A stretch of DNA of 64,000 bases from Karalla daura (lineage: Eukaryota; Chordata; Actinopteri; Chaetodontiformes; Leiognathidae), in NCBI GenBank assembly GCA_029224185.1, contig CM055196.1:18998509-19062508 (forward strand), in the 5' to 3' direction. This document shows, piece after piece, positions 14,065 through 22,600 of the stretch (position 1 is the first letter of the stretch; every line of letters starts with the position of its first letter). The notes under the pieces were generated by a model. That model worked only from the letters and a program-made list of their open reading frames with translations. It made no database searches and was not told the origin of the DNA. Both the position numbers and the translations under genes were made by a program.

Positions 14065-17000
14065 TTCACTCTCATACTCAAGCCAAGGGACAATTTAGAG
14101 TCTCTGGTCAACCTTAACATTCATGTTTTTGGACCATGGACATAAAATGGAGTGCTTGGAGAAAACCCATGCTGTGTTAACATGAAAACTCCCCACAGAA
14201 ATGCGTTCAGTCTTATCCAGGAGTTGAACCCAAGTTCTTCATACATTGCCACGTTTCCCACCCTGTTGCCCTCACAACACATTCTCTAACTAAAAATGAA
14301 ATGTACTTTATTCAATGTGCGTGTACAAATGAAGGTTATCTTATCTCATCAGCTTCTAAAATGTAAATATGTCCTTGTTTCTTTAGACCTCCTCTGTCTT
14401 TTCAGATGGAACAAAGGAAGGTGTTTTAAGACTTTGTCTTATCTCTTGGTGTTTGTGTTTCACATGAAGAAATATGTTTCATCATTTCCAACACACTGAT
14501 CCAATGAGAGAGAACAACTGACAGATTTATCAACTACAAAAACAGTTATTAGTTATACATCTCTGTGATACACATTTACATGCACAGCTAACTCAAGCTA
14601 GACTCATAACTTGACTTGGACGTCTCAGTGTAATTCTGTTCCTGTCCCAGTTTACATGCAACAGGGGAAATCAAATAGTTGACGGGGACTTGTCCACCAC
14701 TGGGAGACAATATGAATCATTTCAGCAGGTTCATATGGACCCCTTTCTGGATCCCACCTCCATGTAACATATTCAGCTCCTTCAGCTTCAGTTTGCATGA
14801 GCACAGTTTCATCATCTTTCCAAAAACGGACGTCTTTTGGAGCTTGCTGTTCAAGTTGTTCTCCTGTGATGCCTTCTTGTGGAACACGGGCACACACATC
14901 ATCCATTTACAGTCAGATTACAGTGTACATACAGTAGAAAATCACTTTTCCAACCACATTCATCAGGGCATTTGAGTCGGCTCGGAGAGATGTTAATGTT
15001 TACATGAACATTAGTTGTCAAGTTATATACAGATTAGCTTTTTTTTTCATGTAAACATTGTGACTGATTATCTCAATCAGTGAATAAAACTGCTACCATG
15101 GGCCTGGCGAGGGTAAAGGAGAGCTGCTACTCACAGATTACAAACCCAGTGGTTTGTTATTCACAGTGTATCTGCTCAGAGTAAACCATAGCCATGTGGG
15201 GTAACACACCCTCCACTCCTCTCGGAAGCCACCGCTGAGACACCTCATCATGTTTTATTTTTATGTAGCGCCACTGTAATTGACTTCCAACGGTAAGCCA
15301 TAAAAAGCTAATGGCATGCTAATGTGGAGTGAGTTCAGGCCCAAGGCCGATGGCGAATAAGCGAAAAAGGACCGTGTCTCAGTGCAGATGAGCCGGGAGC
15401 AAGAGTAGACTCTTTATAATTAAATGTGTCTCCCTGTAGTAAATCTGAAGTCTGCTGATACGGATCCCATTTGGTTCACATCGGGCAGAAAAAACAGATG
15501 ATGGATGTTGTGGCTAAAACAGGTCAAAGGTGCCAGTCTCGTGTCCATTTCACTGTATTGGCATGATTTTGAGATTACAATCCATGTTTTAAAGATGAGT
15601 GGTGGTGGTGTTTTGTTGGTTAAGATATGGGGGGAACTGTATATTAAATACTGCATCACATAGATGTTTCCTGTTATCTAAAAACCACACTGGCACCTTG
15701 TTTTCCCCCCAGAAAATCCCATTTGGGCACCCATTTGGAACACTCGGCTATTTGTTTTGAGACACAGTGTCGCCACAAGCTTTAGCCTTTGACAAATAAC
15801 ACTCACCCTTCTTTTCTTGTTCTCCATATGTTTCCTCTCTTCATTCACCCTTAGCTGGAGGAGGCCTGGCTGGATGATGAGCACAGCGAGTTCCTGGAGC
15901 AGTTGAAGATGGAAATGTTGGAGGAGCAGCAGAGGGAAGAGATGGAATTGGCTGCCTTACAGGAGGAGCAGGAGTATGAGCAGGTCAGGCAGCAGTAAAA
16001 CATATGCTTCACATAACTGGATTAGGAACAGAGGCAGAGCTTTGTTGACTGGATTTAGAAAAGTCTGCAGCGCTGGTTTTGTTCTTACTTGATCTATTCT
16101 ATATAAATAAGGAGCCTGAAAACTGTCACATCAGAAATATAGATTTAAGTCACCTCATGAAGGTTCTGGCAGAGATTGACTTAAAAACTCTTAATTTAGC
16201 AAACCGATATAACAAAATAGTAGAAACAAGTGTTGAAATATGAATATAAAATAATGATTATGAATATTTATGAAAAGAGACTGTGGTGCCATATGAATTC
16301 CAAACATTAGTAATTGTAATTTAAAATTCTGTTTTGTTGGGAAGATGGCGTGCACCAAAAAAAACAAAATAAATGGAACTTCAAAGACATGGCAGAGCGG
16401 AAACAATCCCCAAAGTAACAAAGCTGTAAAAGAGAGTTATGCACAACAGCACATGTAATCCTCCGGGAGGATCCACAATAGAGTTGCACTTCTTTAACTC
16501 TCAAATGCTGCAGTTTGAACTTTTTCATTGTTTTCTGTCCTCATTCCATAATCAAAACAGGCTTACACATACTGCATGTTTCCAGTAAGTAAGAGATAAT
16601 AATACAATATAATCCTAATGTGTATTACAATACTGTTTCGTCTCGTTTCATTTCAGAGAGCAGAAGAAGACAAGCCCACCTGCTCCACCCTCCCTCATCA
16701 TAAAGAGGGCGTGCTGAGTATCAGAGACAGAACGGACAGCTCGGAGCACAACGTCCTGGCGCAAATCCAGAGACGTTTGTCGCAGTGCCTGAGAGACAAT
16801 CGGGACACGCATCGTTCTCCTGGCTCCACGCGGCTGGAGGACAGAGACGAGGAAGATGACGAGGAGGCCGAGGGTGACCGTTTCCAGCAGCTGCTGGAGC
16901 TGAAGTGTCAGATCCGAAACAGCGGCGAGTACGACCTTTTCTATAGCCGCCGCAGCACCATCGAGTGCAGCGTGGGCGAGCAGGGCGGCGTCCAGCATGA

Positions 17001-18135
17001 GCTGCGGATGCTCAACGAGGAGCTGCGCAGCATCGAGCTGGAGTGTCAGAACATCATGCAGGCACACAACCTGCGCAAAGGCCAGCAGTCGCCCTCCACG
17101 GGCCGCTCCACTCCCACAACCAGAAACCAAAGCCTGCACCGGGGCGAGCCCACCAAGGGGAAGCTGGCTGACATCAATGAGAGGCTGGAGAAGTCAGACA
17201 AAGACAGCTCCAGCGCGTACAACACGGCCGAGAGCTCACGAAGCACCCCTCTGGCTATGGACCGCTCCCCGGAGCACTCGCTCCAGAGGATGGTCAGCCT
17301 CACCAACCAGAGGAACATTTACAGCGGTCTCACCCCCGGTCCGTCTCTCAGCCCCAGTCCAATTCCAGCGTACCGCGCTCCCATCCCGGGTAAAAGCAGT
17401 AGTCCGGATCGTAGCAAACCCTCCGAGGCGCCTCCTGCCGAGGAGGAGGAGGGGGAGGAGGCGGTGGGTAGGAAATTAAAGCCCCATGCTTCCAAGATTC
17501 CTTACTTCTCCCCATCCCACAGTTCCCAGCAGAGGCAGGTCAACATCCCAGCACACGCGCGCCACTACCAGAGCTACATGCAGCTGATCCAGCAACGCTC
17601 TGCCGTGGAGTACGCTCAGAGCCAGCTCAGCCTCCTCAGTGTCTGCAAAGAGCCTCAGAGGCCCATTAACGAGCCCAAGATGGAGTGGAAGGTCAAGATC
17701 CGCAGCGATGGCACGCGCTACATCACCAAGAGGCCTGTGAGGGACAAGATCCTGCGGGAGCGGGCCCTCAAGATTAAAGAGGAGCGCAGCGGGGGCATGA
17801 CCACCGACGATGACGCTATGAGTGAAATGAAGATGGGGAGGTACTGGAGCAAAGAGGAGAGGAAGCAGCACCTGGTGCGAGCGAAAGAGCAGAGGAAGAG
17901 ACGAGAGTTCATGCAGCGCAGTCGCCTGGAGAGTCTGAGGGAGAACCCTCAGAGCAGCAGCGAGGGACGCAAGGAAGTTAGCATCATCGAGCTCAGCCAC
18001 AAGAAGATGATGAAGAAACGCAACAAGAAGATCTTGGACAACTGGATGACCATCCAGGAGCTGATGACTCACGGCGCCAAGGCCCCCGAGGGAGCCAAAG
18101 TGCACAACGCCTTCCTATCAGTCACTACTGTATAA
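1673..18135 (+). CDS. pdzrn4: pdzrn4 (LNX4), PDZ domain-containing RING finger protein 4, 3' half, six exons
   Basis: The coding exons join as 1673-1775, 9102-9200, 11998-12060, 13641-13742, 15855-15983 and 16657-18135. All introns are GT-AG and every visible intron is phase 0; the intron before 1673 splits a codon after two bases. PDZRN proteins of the LNX family are intracellular RING-type E3 ligase scaffolds with RING, TRAF-type zinc finger, two PDZ domains and a conserved C-terminal LNX3-homology region. Here PDZ2 (GLGF-type loop as KLGLTL; core INGQDIQDREEA), a Glu-rich coiled coil and the C-terminal region ending in VTTV are visible. I chose PDZRN4 over PDZRN3 because of the motifs GEYDLFYS, IECQ-type NIMQAH, EKSDKDSSSAYNTAES, ILDNWMTIQELMTHGAK and VHNAFLSVTTV, which match remembered PDZRN4 better. 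RING and PDZ1 exons are upstream of the window, so the gene is partial here. Orthology is recalled family knowledge, not a search. Confidence 0.93.
6105..6175. repeat. (CA)n microsatellite, about 35 units
   Basis: Uninterrupted CA dinucleotides run for 71 bases inside the 7.3-kb intron. Its length and purity predict length polymorphism. Open frames reading poly-His/Thr or poly-Val/Cys across it are artefacts. Confidence 0.97.
7490..7960. mobile_element. Degraded fish interspersed repeat, MITE-like (uncertain)
   Basis: The segment opens with GTTTACATGGACAGCAG near 7495 and has the inverted counterpart ACATGTAAACACC near 7629-7641. Paired GTTTACATG/CATGTAAAC ends with internal TCTGA-type motifs are a recurring pattern of non-autonomous DNA elements in fish genomes. 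Boundaries and family are not resolved, and the right half could be unique sequence. A 156-codon ORF runs through it without a recognisable domain and is probably chance. Confidence 0.35.
9102..9200 (+). CDS. pdzrn4: pdzrn4 exon: N-terminal part of PDZ2
   Basis: The acceptor is the CTCTTCATAG ending at 9101 and the donor is GTGAGA at 9201. It encodes 33 residues in phase 0, from EVELCRLNS to AIYVSE. The segment KLGLTLCY is the carboxylate-binding loop and second beta strand of a PDZ fold, where the C-terminal carboxylate of a ligand would sit. The exon length of 99 bases is a multiple of three. Confidence 0.92.
10425..10495 (-). repeat. Fragment of a widespread fish SINE-like repeat
   Basis: The stretch with GGGGAACAAGGAGCTGGAG, CCATTCCAG and CACTAGTCCATAGG matches, in degraded form, the part of a very common fish repeat that reads GGAGCCTATCCCAGC followed by GCCAGTCCATC. 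The same family occurs at 13965, 22040 and 36185, all in the same orientation. Strand is given relative to the usual orientation with the tRNA-like GGCACGGTGG head first. Confidence 0.45.
10520..10740 (+). mobile_element. Remnant of a DNA transposon start, with a short MADF-like ORF stub
   Basis: The region contains TTAATGGAAACGC, then GATGACGCAAGTGGGTCACATGACC, followed by ATG at 10683. The ATG opens only 17 codons (MAEEETYLFIDLVINN, Y, stop). The pattern ETxLxIDLV after a Met resembles the beginning of MADF or Myb/SANT-like proteins carried by fish PIF/Harbinger-type elements. The same GTCACATGAC motif just upstream of an ATG recurs at 44071. This is a family resemblance from memory on a very short match. 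Confidence 0.3.
11998..12060 (+). CDS. pdzrn4: pdzrn4 small exon: middle of PDZ2
   Basis: This 63-base exon lies between the TTTCACAG acceptor ending at 11997 and the donor GTACAG at 12061. It encodes 21 residues, ICPNSIAARDGRIREGDRIL plus Q, the PDZ alpha-A helix and the conserved GRIREGD turn. It is in a different frame from the longer chance ORFs there, so ORF calling alone misses it. It joins in phase 0 to both neighbours and completes the PDZ2 fold. Remembered PDZRN3/4 proteins have Asp at the second residue (DPNSIAA); here the codon is TGT, Cys. Confidence 0.93.
12061..13640 (+). other. pdzrn4 intron of 1.6 kb
   Basis: The first 400 bases are GC-richer than the rest. A (GT)n-like run lies at 13249-13278. 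No exon or recognisable repeat is seen. Confidence 0.55.
13249..13278. repeat. Short (GT)n-like simple repeat
   Basis: GT dinucleotides interrupted by GGG triplets over about 30 bases within an intron. Confidence 0.85.
13641..13742 (+). CDS. pdzrn4: pdzrn4 exon: C-terminal part of PDZ2
   Basis: The acceptor TCATCTTCAG ends at 13640 and the donor GTTAGA starts at 13743. The 34 codons read from INGQDIQDREEA to LLVARPELQ, covering the PDZ beta strand with the ING turn, the second alpha helix (DREEAMAALSSDE) that lines the peptide groove, and the last beta strand. The length of 102 bases keeps frame. Confidence 0.94.
13965..14275 (-). repeat. Copy of a widespread fish SINE-like repeat with internal CA tract
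   Basis: The consensus blocks appear in order: GACAATTTAGAGTCTCTGG, AACATTCATGTTTTTGGACC, GGAGAAAACCCATGC, CATGAAAACTCC and GAGTTGAACCCAAG, ending in a segment like the tRNA-derived end of the family. A CA-rich tract at about 14003-14062 sits where these copies commonly carry an expanded simple repeat. It is the best preserved of four copies in this window. Confidence 0.7.
14560..15070 (-). mobile_element. Degenerate inverted-repeat DNA element (PIF/Harbinger-like, uncertain)
   Basis: The left end near 14568 (ACATTTACATGCACAGCTAA, then CATAACTTGAC) is mirrored by the right end around 15010-15060, whose reverse complement reads AATGTTTACATG, AGCTAATCTG and TATAACTTGAC. On the minus strand, 14906-14652 is an open frame with RFWKDDETVLMQTEAEGAEY, loosely like the W-x-D-x-E-T start of a Myb/SANT-like domain found beside Harbinger transposases. 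No transposase remains. Target duplication was not identified. Confidence 0.4.
15855..15983 (+). CDS. pdzrn4: pdzrn4 exon: Glu/Gln-rich coiled-coil segment
   Basis: The acceptor is TTCACCCTTAG ending at 15854 and the donor is GTCAGG at 15984. It encodes 43 residues starting LEEAWLDDEHSEFLEQLKM, with the rest dominated by Glu, Gln, Met and Leu in a pattern suited to a coiled coil. The opening residues match the region directly after PDZ2 in PDZRN4 (a similar but distinct LDEGWMDD in PDZRN3), which helped choose the paralogue. The length of 129 bases is a multiple of three. Confidence 0.93.
16657..18135 (+). CDS. pdzrn4: pdzrn4 terminal coding exon: LNX3-homology C-terminal region
   Basis: The acceptor TTTCATTTCAG ends at 16656 and translation stops at TAA 18133-18135. 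The 492 codons begin RAEEDKPTC and end VTTV. An acidic stretch (EDRDEEDDEEAEGD) comes first, then a helical block with LRMLNEELRSIELECQNIM, a Ser/Pro-rich middle of low conservation, and a strongly basic conserved end containing MEWKVKIRSDGTRYITKRPV, MGRYWSKEERKQHLV and ELSHKKMMKKRNKK. The final four residues form a class I PDZ ligand (T-x-V), which in LNX-family proteins allows binding to PDZ partners. Codon usage is GC-rich in the third position compared with the AT-rich surroundings. Long antisense ORFs within the exon are shadows of this usage. Confidence 0.95.
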   Translation, partial: RAEEDKPTCSTLPHHKEGVLSIRDRTDSSEHNVLAQIQRRLSQCLRDNRDTHRSPGSTRLEDRDEEDDEEAEGDRFQQLLELKCQIRNSGEYDLFYSRRSTIECSVGEQGGVQHELRMLNEELRSIELECQNIMQAHNLRKGQQSPSTGRSTPTTRNQSLHRGEPTKGKLADINERLEKSDKDSSSAYNTAESSRSTPLAMDRSPEHSLQRMVSLTNQRNIYSGLTPGPSLSPSPIPAYRAPIPGKSSSPDRSKPSEAPPAEEEEGEEAVGRKLKPHASKIPYFSPSHSSQQRQVNIPAHARHYQSYMQLIQQRSAVEYAQSQLSLLSVCKEPQRPINEPKMEWKVKIRSDGTRYITKRPVRDKILRERALKIKEERSGGMTTDDDAMSEMKMGRYWSKEERKQHLVRAKEQRKRREFMQRSRLESLRENPQSSSEGRKEVSIIELSHKKMMKKRNKKILDNWMTIQELMTHGAKAPEGAKVHNAFLSVTTV

Positions 18136-18675
18136 TAAGAACACAGAGCAAAACACACACGTTCTACCCCATGCGGTATATAATATACTTGCCTCGTTCA
18201 ATGTGGCGTTTTTATGAGGACAATAGGAATATTTTTCACAGTTTGTAATCACAAAAAAAAGCATTTTGTAAAGAATTTATCAGTGGTGTCATGCCATTTT
18301 CTTCACGTTTTTTTCAGTATTGTTTTTTCACATCTCTCTGCAGGAAAAAAGCATTTTCTATGAATTTCTGACGATATAATTATTTTATTACTTTGCTCTA
18401 AACACTTTCAATCAATTCTATTTTCATATTTATGTTGTAATCATATAACTTGAAGTAGTTATATGAGCATCTTGAGAGGAGTAATTTCTTTTGTGTATTA
18501 TGGACACTTTCCAGTTGCAACACACATGATGAATCAGTGACTCTTTCATCTAACAAAAAAGACACACACAAAAAAAACAATCTACGTGTCCTTTAAAGCT
18601 GGTATCATTGGCTCTTTTTTGTAGAAGAGTAGTTCAAATTATCTATTGTCCAATAAATTATAAATTTATAGATTA
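18136..18675 (+). other. pdzrn4: pdzrn4 3' UTR with candidate poly(A) signal
   Basis: After the stop codon the sequence turns AT-rich with several oligo-A and oligo-T runs, as in vertebrate 3' UTRs. A canonical AATAAA stands at 18652-18657, followed by AT-rich sequence. The cleavage site is therefore placed near 18670-18680 by inference. A longer alternative 3' UTR cannot be excluded. Confidence 0.5.
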
Positions 18676-21600
18676 TGAGTGCAAATTTCAGCTTTAAAAG
18701 GGCTTTAAAAATCACACATTCCAATCTAAGTGCTGTTTACCTGGCTCCTGATTAAAGATCTAGTAGTGGCAAGAATATGAATCCTGAATTAGAAATAGTG
18801 ACCAAAAGAGGAGAAAAAATCTTTTTAAACTCATGCAGTGTTTCACCTCAAATACTATGCTATGTTTTGGCAAGTAGGCGGGGTGGATCTTTCTCAGATT
18901 ACTATTGTACATTGATACTATCAGAAAAGGTTTCTTGCTTTTGTTATTATCATTTTACAACCAATTTTATAAAAAGTTTGATACCTCATCTTACACTGAA
19001 ACTCTTCATATACTGTTTCTGGAATATGTTAACTTGAGCCACTTTTCTTACAAAGCTACAAACAAGAAGCTGCTATACTGACAGAACAATGGAAAATCAA
19101 CTTTGTGGCCACAGGGAATATCTACATAATTATAAACTGTACTTCTGCAATGGAGGTTTATGGTGTTAAGGAACCAACAATCCCAGGAGTCCAAAATGTT
19201 ATGACTTTTGCCTGTGCTGCAGCTTTGCTTGTTTGTAGCATGGGGTACAATGATTTTGTATTCAGTTTTATTTTTGCTTAATATCTTCAGTTTTTTTCTA
19301 CATATTCAACAACAGACGGACCTGCTCATAGCTTTTACATAACAGTATTTTTACATCATTTATACTCTCTACATACACCTTTACTCAGCATAGCCTTAAC
19401 AGCAAAAACTGAATCAAGTGACACATTTGTGTGGCAAACTGATTCAAGACACAAACTGTTTCTGGATTTCTCTGTGCATCAGAGAGGTATTATTCAGCCT
19501 TATCCATTCATTGTATTATTTGAGTTTTTAGTAACAGCAATCTCATAGATATTGTATAGTCATTACTGAATTACGTTCGCGGTCACATTAGAATCATTGT
19601 GTTAGGATGATTGCCACTGAGCAGGACTCAGAACACAGCATATTGGATCAACGAAAAACAAAACTGGTAAAATGAGCGGGTTGCCATTTATCAACAGACC
19701 TTAGAGTTCAGTTACATGTACAGTATACTCATCCCAAATGCCTCATTTTTAACGGAAATATTGTAAATTTGAAATTTTAAAACAATCCATGTATTTGTTT
19801 GGAGTCAATGTCAATGGTCTAATTTCGAGTAATGCGTAGTTGGCACATTTGTAGCCGGGTAAAATGTGTGATAATGGTGATCTTTGCAAAAGAAATGATA
19901 ATAAATTATTGTTTTTTGGTAAAACATTACACTCTATGTTTATTTCAATCACACATTTCCAGGAGAACTCTTTTGGTGCCACCAGATGAACTCAGACAAA
20001 ACCGAGCAATCCAGTTTATTTTCCAAAAATTGCTTTAAAAACATTGTCAGATTTGTTTCTTTTGTCTCTAGCGATGATACTGATGGATATTGGGCGACTA
20101 ATCCTACAGGAAGACACTCTTGGGGTGAGAACCATTCTGGCCAGTCTTCTTAAGAGACTTACTTCTTCCTCTCCTCTGTGGATATGTTAAGTGATTACCA
20201 GGAGGAGATTTCAATTAAAATCACCTTCCACTTGGATGGCTTTGTGTTCATTAAAATGTACCAACCACTTAATCATCACTAGGGCCTTGTCATATGCAGG
20301 GGAGAGCTCCTTGGACACTCTAGGGTCTGTATTATCTTAAGTTGTTACTGTTCCAGAGCTGAGCATAGAGTCTCACAGATACCGTGCTGCCTGAAGACGG
20401 TTCTGTGCTTCTTTGTTCCTCTTCGACTGAAAACTTGCCTCATTTCAAGACCTAGTTGAACATGAAAAAGCAGCCAAGTCCCATTGATACCGTAGAGGCT
20501 TTTTATACAAGTAGAAATTGTTCCTCATCACACATAAGGCATTATGTCTAGTTTTCTTGCCAAGGTATTTTCACATTGCTTTGTTTTAATATTTCATATT
20601 TCCAAACACTTAATGTGTCAAAACTGCTCTGAGAGGAGCTCAAGCCAAACTCCTTTAGGGACCAAAAGAAGGACCAAATGTTCACACTGTGTATCACAAT
20701 TAAAACTGGCACCGTCTACTTCATTTACAGACATTGATGTTGTATAATGCCAGAGTGTCACGCTTACCAGGATTTTAAGGTTGTTTTTCACTTTGTCCAA
20801 CACTGTCTGGCACCAAGAATAACATTTCCATTTATAGAGGGGCTAAACACCAACATCCCATCCAGCACTGAAAAGTCGAATTCTGCCTTACACTGATTCC
20901 ATTTGCTCTCCCCTCATTTGTTCAGACACTTCCTCTGTATAAACAGAGACCATTAACATGCCAACGAAGTGCTGGAGATGAATAAGAGGCGCGAGTTGTT
21001 CCAACCAAAGCAGGAACTAACCCGGTAGCTAATTACGCTCATCCCTGAGCCCCTGAAAGACCCAGTCAGGTGTAATTAAAATCCAGCCTGTGACAGCCAT
21101 GGCATTTGTCAGAGCTACCCAGCAGTTCAAATACCAGAGCTGACAGAAATGTCAAACGGATAGCAATGGCTCATATCCTCTAAAACGCAGACCTCCACTC
21201 ATTCACACACAGATGCGTTGCACACAGCCAATGGCTCCTTTATTGTGAATGTTCGCTGATAACCTTTGGGATCCTCTGAACAGCAAAAACTACAAATTCT
21301 CCATCATAATTCACACGGGGAGGCCCATATATCGACACACAGATCCACTCAAAGCACGATGTTGCAATCTAGTTCACGGTGGCTCCCCGCCCTCCTAATC
21401 TCAGAGGTTTCTAAGAAAGTGGTAATTGCTTCAGATCAGGCGTCTCTTGATGTCACTTTAGGAACTGGCAGCCGCTTTGATCATCGGTATCATAACTGCT
21501 GTAGGAGCAATGCAGCTGATTTGTTTTCAAGTGGAATATTCCTCATCACAAGATTGCTCTGCTTTATGGTAAAGGCAGCTCAAAGGACATTTAAATTTTG

Positions 21601-22039
21601 TCCCCATGGAAATAGTGACCAAAGTGTTCACCTTGGTCACTGTAATTGCTGTATTGTAATAATTGACCCAGTTACTGTGTAATAAGTGTGTATGTGTGCG
21701 CACACGCTCTGGACATAGTGCTATTGCTGACCCAGCTGTTCTGAATTTATGGGTTTTTATCAAGTAGGAGACATTACTGGGTCAACTGGTATAGAATCGC
21801 AGTGTATAGAGTGACCAATCATTTCCTCTGAACTGAAAAGTATAGAGTTCCACATCTCGAGAAAGAGTGTCTGTGCATGAATAGAAATTTAACAGTTCAA
21901 TAAGATAATAATAAAATGTATGGATGAATATCAGTTAATTTTAGGAAACATAACATTTAATTATGAAAATAGAACATTCAGAACAACATCTGAGATAGAG
22001 GTAACTCTCAGATCCCAGCAGTGCTTCCTCTGCATTATA

Positions 22040-22310
22040 ATTCTACCTGCTGTGTGCCCAATGGTGAAGACAGGGGACAGGGAATACACTCTGGACAGGT
22101 CAACAGTCCATCACAGAACACACACAAATATGTTTCCTTTCAGCCAAAACATGCATGTCCTGGTGCTGTATGGAAAACTGGAATATTTGGAGAAAATCCA
22201 CATATATAGGAAGACACATGCAAAGTCTACACAGGAATGCCCTCAGCCCGACTGGGATTCAATCCATGAACCTTCTTACAGCGAGGTAAGCACTATGCAC
22301 CAAACACTAT
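22040..22310 (-). repeat. Degraded copy of a fish SINE-like repeat
   Basis: Ordered matches include CTCTGGACAGGTCAACAGTC, CCATCACAGAACACA, AAAACATGCATGTCC, GGAGAAAATCCACAT, GCAAAGTCTACACAGGAATG and GGGATTCAATCC, followed by ACCTTCTTACAGCGAGGTAA. These align with the common family also seen at 13965. The 138-codon frame across it is not a gene. Confidence 0.65.
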
Positions 22311-22540
22311 GTTGCAAATGCTTAACCAAGAAATGATTTTGAATCTTTCCGTTGGAAAGTCTGAAAGTTAGAAAACTGGAAATAATCTCTGTCTCTGGTG
22401 GAAAGATTTTAAACATTTTCCAACAGAAGATCTGACTCGGTACAAACAGCCACAAAGTCATCAAACTCACATCTTGGACCGGCTGCTGGGGCTGTGTGCC
22501 TGTTAGAGTGATAAAAAAAACCCTCTGTGCACCTCAGTTT

Positions 22541-22600
22541 GTGTGTGTGTGTGTGTGTGTGTGGACCAGCATGTGTATGTGGGTGTGTGTGTGCATGTGT
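22541..22600. repeat. (GT)n tract, compound
   Basis: A pure GT run at 22541-22563 is followed after 15 bases by a second, interrupted GT-rich run. Confidence 0.9.

Larger units (their letters stand above)
13743..15854 (+). other. pdzrn4 intron of 2.1 kb, rich in repeats
   Basis: About half of this intron is repeat-derived: a SINE-like copy with an embedded CA-rich tract at 13965-14275, and a degenerate inverted-repeat element at about 14560-15070. The following intron, 15984-16656 (673 bases), holds nothing I can identify. Confidence 0.55.

Noticed and set aside
16648..18105. Long antisense open frames (163, 90 and 209 codons) across the last pdzrn4 exon
   Set aside because: They are shadows of a GC-rich coding exon on the + strand. 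Their composition is low-complexity Leu/Ala/Val/His and no domain is seen.
16657..18135. Assignment to pdzrn3 instead of pdzrn4
   Set aside because: The residues after PDZ2 (LEEAWLDDE rather than LDEGWMDD) and the ends VHNAFLSVTTV and NIMQAH fit PDZRN4 better. A formal tree would settle it.
21266..21682. 138-codon open frame downstream of pdzrn4
   Set aside because: No domain, no splice context and AT-rich non-coding composition; consistent with chance.
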